This document shows, piece by piece, positions 55,951 to 64,000 of a stretch of DNA of 64,000 nt (the first letter of the stretch is position 1; each line of letters starts with the position of its first letter). Position numbers and translations under genes: made by a program. Location: NCBI RefSeq assembly GCF_025602895.1, contig NW_026516232.1, positions 124,001 to 188,000 on the forward strand. The letters run 5' to 3'. Below the pieces are notes generated by a model, which had not been told where the DNA came from, searched no databases, and worked only from the letters and a program-made list of their open reading frames with translations. The DNA comes from Polychytrium aggregatum (lineage: Eukaryota > Chytridiomycota > Chytridiomycetes > Polychytriales).

Positions 55951-57870
55951 TTATCCGAGGATGCTTCTCATCGAGGCAGCAAAGTTGCCGTTCTGGGCAG
56001 CGTGAGCGCACGACCAGAACATAACACCGGCTGTTTGAGTGCGTTCGAGAGGATGATGGCAGAGCGGGTGCGAGTGGCGGCCGAATGGAGTGCGTTTGAT
56101 GGAGAGAACAAGTTGAAGCATGTTTAGATATCAGTCGGCGGATGGCCATAGCAGGGGGGAATCCAGAATGCATCGCGCATAGATCACGCGGACAAGAAGG
56201 ACGACTTACCAAAGTTGGGCGAGGTGGTGGGGTTGGCACGGATGGCGCTGACGATGCTCTGGACGGTGGAGGGAGAGACATAGCCGGTGTTGGCGGCGTT
56301 GGAGGAGGCAGCGAGACCGAGGCCGGACTGGAAGCCCTTCTGGGCGCCGAGGGCGTTCCAGGCGGCGTACGAGAACGAAGCCTGGGTGTTGGCAATGTCG
56401 GCAGGGCTTGAGTAGGCGTTGGCCTGGAGTCAGCGGGGGAGGGTGGATGCAGAGACACAAAACGAGAGAGACATGGTTAGGGCGGTCAATAGGCAACGAG
56501 AACGGCCGGCTTTGATCGGGCAGAGCGGAGGACATGCCGGCCAGCGAGACTTACGCCGCAGTAGTTGTTGTAGTACTGGGCGTTGACCCAGTCGAACTGG
56601 TTGCCAGCGTTCTGGAGGGCAGTGTTCAGGCCGGCGTCAGGCATGACACACTGGGGGGCTCCGGTGAGGTAATAGAGACCCTTGCTGGCACCGGCAGCAC
56701 GGAGCGAGGTGGCAAAGACGTCGTAGTACTGCTGGACGTTATCCTCGATGTCGAGGTCGACACCATCGAGGACGGTGGTGCCGAGGGGACGGCTGGGGTC
56801 GTTGACGTTGCCGCCGAGGTAGAGGTTCCACAGCTTGTTGGCAAAGTCGGTGGCATCGGCGGCAGAGGAAAGATACGAGGTGCCGGTGGCACCGCCAACG
56901 GAGATCATGACGGCGACACCCTTGGACTGGCAGTGCTGGACATCAGCGGCCACCTGAGGGAGCTGGTAAATGCTGGGCACGGCGCCGTTGGGGTTTCCAT
57001 AGAAATCGACCTGGGGGGCCTGTCCCTGGCCCCAGATGTACATGAAGGCTGGAAATGGGAGCAGCGGGTCAGCGTGGGATTCCATCGCGATGCGCGATCG
57101 TATGGCAAAGGAAGAGCCTGTGGCTCAAGACTTACCAAGGTAGATGACATCATAGTCACCGGTGTCACAGTAGCTGGCGAGGGACTGCTCTCCGTAGCCG
57201 GACTGGTTGCCCCAGTAGCCCATGACGAGCTTGCCGATCCTGCTGCGGAGGTTGACGGGGACGTACGCCGAGCCGGTGGTAGTGGGAGTAGCGGTGGTAG
57301 TGGTGGTCTTGGAGGGAGTGGTGGTGGTGGTGGTGGTCTTGGCGGGAGTGGTAGTGGTAGTAGTAGTGGTGGTGGACTTGGCAATGGTGCTCGGCTTAGT
57401 GGTAGTGGAGCTCGGCTTGGTGGTGGTGGTGGTCGGCTTGGTGGTGGTAGTGGTGGTGGTAGTAGTAGTAGTGGTGGTGGTGGTGGTGGTGGTGGTGCCG
57501 GTCTGGGGAATATCGAATGCGTTGGGAGGAAAGTGAGCCAATCTGAGAAAGAGGAGCATGGATCTGGCGATCTTGGGTCGGGGCGATGGCGTCGGGAGAC
57601 AGCCAGTGCGCAATTCGGGAATCGCAGCCGAGGCGTGCAGCATACGATGATGGCAGAACCGCTTACCGAGAAGCCACAGTAGACCGAGGATCCGTTCTGG
57701 ACGCAAACGGTGCCAGCTGAGCACGTGAAGCTGTATGAGGCACCGCCGGCGCAGACAGTGTAGCTCGGGGAGGAGCCCGAGGCGGCACAGAAGTAGCCGT
57801 CGGTGGTGCAGGCGGCCTGGGCGGCGGCCGAGAGCAGGAGGGTGCCGAGGAGAGACTTGGCGGTAAGCAT
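55951..57870 (-). CDS. Secreted class III (GH18) chitinase
   Basis: Five exons with matching phases: 57870-57667, 57502-57136, 57048-56555, 56423-56210 and 56030-55951, for 452 residues. A signal peptide (MLTAKSLLGTLLLSAAAQAA) is followed by a Cys-rich module of about 45 residues (CTTDGYFCAASG, then AGTVCVQNGSSVYC), which may bind chitin. Next comes a long Thr-rich linker with blocks of up to 20 Thr. The GH18 domain begins KLVMGYWGNQSG and has SVGGATG and the catalytic DGVDLDIE, in which the final Glu is the acid/base. The end VMFWSCAHAAQNGNF is typical of hevamine-like fungal enzymes. It would cut cell-wall or host/substrate chitin outside the cell or in the wall; the Thr-rich linker is probably O-mannosylated. 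No GPI signal is seen. A TATA-like ataaat lies about 97 bases upstream. Confidence 0.95.
57285..57500. repeat. (ACC)n-type trinucleotide tract coding the Thr-rich linker of the chitinase
   Basis: On the plus strand this reads as GGT/GGTAGT repeats. On the coding strand it gives Thr runs broken by Lys-Pro and Ala-Lys. It creates a long Gly/Val-rich open frame on the other strand that is not a gene. Confidence 0.9.
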
Positions 57871-59311
57871 CGTTGCCGGCTGGACTTGGAAGAGAGGAGG
57901 AGGGAAGAGGAGGGAAGAGGGATTGCGGGACGGAGGAGAAAGAAGGCAGCAGCGCCGAAGCAGGGAATTTATCCCGGCAGGCCCGCACGTTGGAGCAACG
58001 ACGACGCGCGGCCCACCTGACGGCTCGACAAGACGGGCGTGACCGCGAACGTGACCCCGCGACGGGTCGCAGAGCGCGGCGCCATGGTTGTCTGTGCTGC
58101 CGCGAAGGCCATGTGGGGGGCATCTCTTTCTTTCTCGGCAGCGATCGGCACAGTCGCCCACGGCATGTTGTTCTGTTGGCGGCACTGGGCAGACGGCGCT
58201 GCTCTCTGGCACGGCTGTCTGTTGAATCGGAGCACACCCGCTGCTCGACATCGACACGGATGTCGACATTTGCATATGCGCCGCGACGGAGGAATGCTGT
58301 GCTTCCAAGAAGCGCGAGGAGCCCCAGCGAACGCATGTCCTTGTGGCCGGTCACGAGTCTGTGACTGGGACCAGGGACCAATCGGCCAGCAAGGCGGAAA
58401 ATGAGAAAGGACCGACGCGGTTCAGTGCCCGAGGGCACGGACCATTCCTGCGCACGCTGCGCAGATCACACGACGTCGCGCATGGTGGGGGAGCGGCATC
58501 CCTGGCAGCGAGGACGGCGGGTCTGCTGGTGCCGGGAGACCCAGGAACCATGCGCGTGTGGGGTCAGATACCGCCAAGAGCGCAGATATGGTGCTGGCGG
58601 TGTGCGCAAGGTCATCCGAGAACGGACAGGGGCGCAGAGGGTGGGAACAACAGCCCGCAGCGCGACAGCCATGTCCAGCCACCATGGCCAGGCCTCTTGC
58701 GGGGTCGATCATAATCAGAACAGACTTTCTGGTCCGGCTTGTTGTTCTGGTCTGGTCTGGCTGCCACAAGGAACTGCCGGTCCGTCGAATGTTCTTTCGC
58801 ATCACGAACATGCAGAAAGCACTCGACACAAGCATAGTTGAGCAAGAACGGAGCCGCTCTGGCGACTGCATAGACTCCAAACGGGTCCTGAGATCAGCCT
58901 TGGTCATTAGAGTGCGATGCCCGTGGTCAGCGACCCCGAGTACACGAATGACCGAGGGCGCAATCGCACACCGCCTCGCACACTCAGCTGGCCAAAGGGA
59001 CCCAGCGCAGTTCAGACACAATCTCGCTGTGCAAGTTCAGTAAAAGCTCGACATTTTGTATTTGGAGCTCCGCTGACCAACAGTCTGATATCGACAGCCG
59101 ACACCAGTGACACCGGCGACGGTGAGGGCGAAAGAGGGGCCACCGACCGCCACCCGATGGTCAAAGCGGAGGCATTGTTTGTGAAGGAACTACATCCCTG
59201 CATCACTGCACTTAGGGACAGCCAATCGCGAAAATGACACGGAAGGGCATAGAAATCGACATGAAGAGAAGGTGTCAAGGTGCTCGTCCACCGGGGAGAG
59301 GCACTCGCTGT
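57871..59311. other. Intergenic, no gene seen
   Basis: 1.4 kb between two minus-strand secreted-enzyme genes. Contains the chitinase promoter (left part) and the 3' region of the protease. Frames are arbitrary on both strands, and I could not build an exon chain. Confidence 0.5.
57967..57972 (-). promoter_or_regulatory. Possible TATA box of the chitinase gene
   Basis: On the minus strand this reads ATAAAT, 97 bases upstream of the chitinase ATG, in otherwise GC-rich DNA. Confidence 0.35.
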
Positions 59312-60551
59312 TTACTGAGACTTGTGGGCCTTGGTCTTCTTGGCCTTCTTGGTCTTCTTGGTCTTCTTAGTGGGCTTGGGGCCGGGCGCGGTGGTCTTGG
59401 GAGGAGCAGGGCCCGAGGGAGGAATGAGTCCCAGAGTCTCGCTGAGCGAGTTGATGCCGGCCTCGCCGTATCCGATCCAGAAGAAGCCGTTCGTGCCCCA
59501 GTTGGTGGTCCAGTGGTTGCGGCAGAGCCAGGCGCGGCGGCTGTCGTCCCAACCGATGATGGAGACGGCATGGCCACCCTCGCGACGGTTGGAGGCCTGG
59601 TGGTAGACGGCGTTGTTGCGGCAGCACTGCTGGAAGTCGTCGTAGACCGTGAAAGCGGTGATGGCAGAGCCGTAAACAGCGACGTGCTGCTTGATGTCGT
59701 TGATGGAGCGGAAGTTGACCTGCTTGAAGCCGGTGTGGCGGGCGCATCCGCGTCGGCAGGGGGTGTCTCGCGGGGTATAGGGGAAGCAGGACTCGTCGGC
59801 AAAGCCCTGGGCAGCAACCTTGGCGATGGCATCATGAGGGTACCAGCCCGTAGCGCAGGAGGCTCCGGCAGAGGCGCCGAGGCAGAAGAAGAGATCGGCC
59901 TCGGAGACATCAGCAGAGACGCCGGTGGTGGCCAGGGCAACCTCGATGACCTCGGCGGTGGAGAAGGCGACACAGCTGCCGCAGTTGGCCTGGTTCTTGA
60001 TGTTCTTGACCCAGCCCTTCTGGCGAGCATCAAACGAGGTGGGCAGGACGGCAGTGAGGACAGCCTGGCGCTGCTTGTCGGCGTCGTCGCCAGAGAGGCT
60101 TTGGCCCTGTGGATCGTATAGTCCGCCAAGCGGTCGTGGGAATATCGTCAATATCATATGCGGCTGCACAGACAGGAACATGACAGACGCTGCAATTTGA
60201 TCGACAATCTGACCGATGGCACCACAACGGCGCACTACTTACAAAGACAGTCTGGACGAGCGACTGGACGTTGTCCTCATGGGCATTCTCGCTGTCATCG
60301 GCGGCGCCGAAGCTGCTCTGCCCATCGATGTGGTCCTTGACCTGCTTGACCCATCCCTGGAAGGAGCCGTCCTCGAGGAGGTCGGTGTGGGCCGTGTAGG
60401 CCGCGGTGGCATCGGACGAGAGCTGCTCCGAGATGGAGCCGATGCGGTGATCCAGGTTGCTGATGTACTCGGAGAAGTCGCCCTTGGCAAGGGCGCCGGT
60501 CGTCAGGGAGAGGCCGAGAACCAGGGCGGCGGCGCAAGACTTGAACAGCAT
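59312..60551 (-). CDS. Secreted papain-like cysteine protease (C1A) with Lys-rich tail
   Basis: Two exons, 60551-60243 and 60106-59312, joined in phase 0 for 367 residues. A signal peptide (MLFKSCAAALVLGLSLTTGA) precedes a Ser/Asp-rich 85-residue propeptide-like region. The mature domain begins near LPTSFDARQKGWV. The catalytic Cys lies in NQANCGSCVAFS (Val replaces the usual Trp after the Cys motif). The His is in GGHAVSIIGWDD and the Asn in CRNHWTTNWGTNGFFWIGYG. About ten further Cys residues suggest several disulphides. The propeptide lacks a visible ERFNIN helix, so inhibition may differ from cathepsin L-type enzymes. The C-terminus is a Pro-rich linker and a highly basic tail (KKTKKTKKAKKTKAHKSQ), which might tether the enzyme to acidic surfaces. 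Likely extracellular protein digestion. A TATA box is visible 110 bases upstream. Confidence 0.93.
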
Positions 60552-60660
60552 GGCGGAGAGACGAGCGGGGCGAGAAGTCAGAGTCGGAGTCGGAGTCGGG
60601 CTTGGGCCGGTGCTGGCTCTGTCGGTGACGGGTGTGGAGACAGGGTCGACGGCGCAACGG

Positions 60661-60667
60661 CTTTATA
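60661..60667 (-). promoter_or_regulatory. TATA box of the cysteine protease gene
   Basis: The minus strand reads catataaagcc here, 110 bases upstream of the protease ATG and in GC-rich surroundings. Confidence 0.6.
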
Positions 60668-61334
60668 TGTCTGGGTCTGCACCATGATCCCGACCACTAA
60701 ACGGTCCTGCAGGGCTCCGTGCGACCTCGGTGCAAGGAGCAACAGCCGGCCTTTTCTTTTTCGGGCGACGCCTGCTTGTGCGAGCCGGCCCACTGGCGCC
60801 TCGGCCACCCCCACCTGATGTACAGAGCTGTACAGGGCGCGGGCTGGTTGGCGCTCCGCCTCGATTAGAGTTGGCCGGGACGGCTCGGGATGAGTTGGTC
60901 TGGTGCTGCGGAGGTCATTAGCGGAGGAGAGCAGACGAGCCCGGAATGGAAAGCGGCTTGGAGTGCAGCGGGAGAGAAAGGCGACAGAGACAACCGGAAA
61001 GTACTCGACAAGACCTGGACAGGACGGGGACATGGGCCGAGCAGGACATGGGCCAGACAGGACATGGATCCACCGACATGCCCAAAGAAGGAGTCAGCGC
61101 CGACGACAAGCCCGCACGCCCAACGCCATCACCAGCCCCATCGGAAATGGCCAGCAACAAGATCATCCGACCGCGGTGTGGGCGAGGCACCGGCGCGCAA
61201 TCTTTTCTTTTTCGCATAGAGTTTTGGATGTTGGTCGGGGCATTGGCGAATCGCAGCGTGTCGCGGGTCCTGACGGCGGTTGGCTGGAGACAGCCTTCTG
61301 TCGAGCGTCCAGGCCAAGGACTTGTCGATTCCGT

Positions 61335-61412
61335 CGGCAACATCGGCTCCGTCAGCAACATTGGCAACATCGGCAACATCGGCAAGGTCGCACAAGCCGA
61401 GGTCGCACAGGC
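61335..61412. repeat. Imperfect 9-12-bp repeats (ggcaacatc, aggtcgcaca)
   Basis: Runs of ggcaacatc/gtcagcaacatt followed by two copies of aggtcgcacaagcc-like sequence, midway between the two protease genes. Confidence 0.7.
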
Positions 61413-61558
61413 CGATCCACTCGATCCTGGCTGGAGTGTGGCTGGACCCGCACTCGATCTGGATCCAGCCGGACGCGGCTGCCGCCTGATCCGCCCAAAA
61501 GCGCGTCTGCGTTGCGCCACACTGGGGCGCACTCAGCCCGCGACGCGCCCGCACAGCC

Positions 61559-61578
61559 CACACACACACACACACACA
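61559..61578. repeat. (CA)n microsatellite
   Basis: About ten perfect CA units, roughly 435 bases upstream of the aspartic protease ATG. Confidence 0.95.
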
Positions 61579-62014
61579 GCACAAGCCACAACATAGAGAC
61601 ACTTGTCGCGGATGTGCAACGCGCCCGACACGCCCGGTGCGCCAGACGCGCCAGATCGGGCGCACAGGGCTGTGTCCTACGCAGCAGTATTCTACGGGGG
61701 CTGCGCGTTCTGCACTCGCTGTGACACAGACACACCGCCACCTGCACACCGCCTTGCTGGACAGAGGCACAGAGAGTGTGTCTCTCTTGGCACCGCCACC
61801 ACGGGCGCACACGTGTGCGCGTCTGCGCGTCTGGCCCCTTGTCGCCTCCTCAGCGGCAGAGCCGGACCCGCCCGCCCGCCAAGCAGCCGCTCTTCGTCGC
61901 CGTCGCCGAGCCTTTCTTGCGTGGTGCTGCCCTTCGATCATTCATCCCATCTCGCCATCTCGCCATCTGACCATCCCGTCTTCCCCTGCCTCGTCTCCGC
62001 ACCGACCAGCAACC

Positions 62015-64000
62015 ATGAAGCTGCAGTTCGGCGCTGCCTTGGCCCTCTCGTGGGCCGCCAGTCTCGCATCGGCAGACTCTTCGCCTTCCGTCCTGACGTA
62101 TGTGCTGTCTGGGTCTCGTTGTGGATATCATTCGGGCTGTGGATGTGTTGTCCTCCCAGGTGTTTCGGAGGAGATGGCTTGGTCTTGATCAGGCCCACAT
62201 TCGCCGGCCTTCGTGGAACATCCTCGATGCCCTTGGAACGCAGCTGTCGATCCGCATCCCATCTGACAGGCATCCGTATCCATCCTGTCCGTCGCTTGCC
62301 CCTGACCCTCCAACAGTATCCCGATCCAGAAGACCTATACCGGCGCCGATAGCGCCCCGTCGGTGCTGAAGATGTACGCCGCCGCCAGCCAGGCTGCCCT
62401 GACCAGATGGTCGAATAGCTACAGCGCCTCCAGGAGCTTCGCCGCCACCGACAGTATTTCGCCCAATGCCCTCGTCGACCTGGGAGACAGTGCCGTAAGT
62501 CCTGATCGTCATCCTCCAGCCAGCGCCGAGTAGGCTCATCCCTGTCTACGCCGATCACTGATCCGTTCCGAACCTGGCTTCACCTCTGCACGATTTGATT
62601 CGCCGGCCCAGTATCTCGGCCCTGTTGCCATCGGGTATGTTCCATGGCAGTGCAATGCAGAGCCCACCCGACCAGATTGCATCGTCGTCCAATCCGGTGC
62701 AAGCCGTGGGCCTCCTCATCATCCAGCTTTCTCGCTCACTCGTCCGTGTGCGGGCCGCCCTCGAAGGCAAACTGTGTGCTCATCGCCGTCATCATTTTCT
62801 GCAACAGAACTCCCGCCCAACTCTTCTTTGTCGATTTCGATACCGGATCCAACCGTCTTTGGGTCCGCGGTTCGCAGTGCCGAGCGTGTATCTACCCTGG
62901 CGGCAGCCCCGCATACAACCCTCTGCTGAGTTCGACGGCGCAGGTCACCAACATGGGTGAAGGTCAGCTGTATGGCCTTGGAAGCGAGAACGGCACTCTT
63001 GTCTACGTAAGCGTCCTTGTGTTTGAGGGCTGCATTGTTCTCGTGTGAGAGTGTCACCCGGGTGGGAAATGCGGCAACGACCTCGGGCCGCAGCTTTTGG
63101 TGTTGACTCCGAGTGCTTTGATGTTCCTAGGACAATGTCCAGTTCGGCGGCTACACATCGACGGCCCAGATCTTCAGCGATGTCTTCCAGGTCGATCAGA
63201 CTTTCCAGCAGCAGATCCAGGGCGGCATGGACGGCATCGCCGGTTTGGCTTTCAACGAGCGCGCCACCAGTAAGTATGATGCTTGTTTCCGACGATCGGG
63301 GTCTGACGCTGCAGACAGAGCGTTGGGGCCAGTGTTTTAGCTTCTTGGCTACTGTGCCGTCGATCACATGGTGGCCAACCGACATGGATTGCCTGTGCGG
63401 TATGCATGGGCAGAACGGCTGTGCGATCCTCAGCCCGACTTTGTCATCGCAAACGTCTGCTAACGGCAACCGCCTTACGCCTTATAGCAAGCTCTGCCAA
63501 CTACATCTATGAGACCGTTGTCCAGGGCTTGATCCGCCGCGGTGCCATCAAGAGTCCCATGTTTGCCATGTGGCTCAACGGCTCGTCCTCGGGCAATGTG
63601 CAGTACCCCGGCGGCGAGTTTACCCTGGGCGGGTACAACACCCAGCGCTTCCAGGGCAGCATCACCTGGCTCCCGATCGACTATATCCCTGGCACCACCT
63701 CGCGCTATTTCTGGGCCCACAACCTCACCAGCATCAAGGTTGGCTCGACAAGCATCAACACCAACCAAGTCGGCATCCTGGATACGGGTGGGTTTCTGCG
63801 CTGCTTGACATCGTTGTCCCGCTCGGTGGGCTGGTGCGCGCGCTGGCTGAGTGACTCACCCTATAACTCTGTGCCCCGATCGTCCGACAGGAACGTCGCT
63901 GCTTGTCATCGACCAGGCCAGCTTCACCAACGTCATCCAGCCCGGACTCGGTATCAACATCACCACCCAGGTCTTCCAGGGACAGTCGCTTTTCGTGGTC
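62015..64000 (+). CDS. Secreted pepsin-like aspartic protease (A1), 3' end missing
   Basis: Seven exons before the right edge, all in phase: 62015-62097, 62317-62494, 62612-62634, 62808-63006, 63131-63269, 63488-63787 and 63891 onward. A signal peptide (MKLQFGAALALSWAASLASA) and a propeptide of about 75 residues precede the mature domain, which starts near YLGPVAIGTPAQLFFVDF. The first active-site motif is FDTGSNRLWV. The second, LDTG-TSLLV, is split by the last visible intron and restored by splicing. Two Cys (SQCRACIY) form the usual loop after the first motif. IFSDVFQVDQTF and MDGIAGLAFN match the A1 fold. It probably digests protein outside the cell together with the neighbouring cysteine protease. 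The 23-nt exon 3 is short but required for phase. Confidence 0.95.

Larger units (their letters stand above)
60552..62014. promoter_or_regulatory. Divergent promoter region of two secreted protease genes
   Basis: Separates the cysteine protease (-) from the aspartic protease (+). It contains ggacatgg-type repeats (61025-61070), a ggcaacatc repeat and a CA microsatellite. No gene is supportable; frames change composition arbitrarily. Confidence 0.5.

Noticed and set aside
56534-57682. Gly/Val/Ser-rich open frame antisense to the chitinase
   Set aside because: It is generated by the Thr-codon repeat and the complement of the GH18 domain. The minus strand has signal peptide, catalytic motif and perfect exon phases.
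59234-60121. 295-residue Gly/Val-rich open frame antisense to the cysteine protease
   Set aside because: Shadow of the protease exon, with no motif of its own.
60946-61596. Open frame of 216 residues between the two protease genes
   Set aside because: Repeat-derived Asn-Ile-Gly runs, no start context, no motif, and overlaps simple repeats and the CA tract.

Overview
The window looks like nuclear DNA of a flagellated (chytrid-type) fungus. Genes are broken by many short GT-AG introns (roughly 80-250 nt) that can be spliced in frame. The DNA is GC-rich with dense microsatellites. The gene set mixes standard fungal functions (threonine synthase, MCM1-type MADS box, RAD17, DGAT1, GH18 chitinase) with two proteins whose relatives belong to cilium/centrosome biology (PPP1R42-like and CCDC138-like), which non-flagellated fungi would be expected to lack. 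The clade assignment is an inference; no rRNA gene is present to fix it.

Layout. 1-3.0 kb: 3' part of a Lys/Ser-rich unknown protein. 3.3-3.7 kb: a Sel1-repeat fragment. 4.6-8.2 kb (-): a many-exon coiled-coil protein ending in a RING-like zinc site. 9.0-10.8 kb: threonine synthase, one exon. 11.9-13.6 kb: MADS-box factor. 14.5-19.2 kb: RAD17 checkpoint clamp loader, 12 exons. 19.5-21.1 kb: unknown protein with a conserved-looking C-terminus. 21.8-22.2 kb (-): small Lys-rich protein. 22.9-25.9 kb: DGAT1-type acyltransferase, 11 exons. 26.3-27.9 kb (-): LRR protein. 28.4-30.2 kb (-): BTB-MATH protein. 31.2-34.1 kb (-): unknown 702-aa protein. 36.1-38.1 kb: STIMATE/TMEM110-like membrane protein. 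39.1-43.6 kb (-): two tandem four-EF-hand proteins. 44.4-46.8 kb: Eis-like GNAT acetyltransferase with SCP2-like tail. 47.0-49.3 kb (-): PPP1R42-like LRR protein. 49.7-53.8 kb (-): CCDC138-like protein. 54.5-55.7 kb: WD40 protein with a Sel1-like tail, visibly less GC-rich. 56.0-57.9 kb (-): secreted class III chitinase. 59.3-60.6 kb (-): secreted papain-like protease. 62.0 kb to the right edge: secreted pepsin-like protease, cut by the window.

How genes relate. There is no operon-type organisation. Three loose themes stand out: a secreted-hydrolase group at 56-64 kb, all with signal peptides; a pair of cilium/centrosome-type genes at 47-54 kb on the same strand; and calcium-related genes (STIMATE-like plus two EF-hand paralogues) at 36-44 kb. 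I found no CRISPR array, complete transposon, rRNA or convincing tRNA. Exon joins were worked out by hand from reading frame, splice dinucleotides and family motifs, so individual boundaries may be off even where the gene call is secure.
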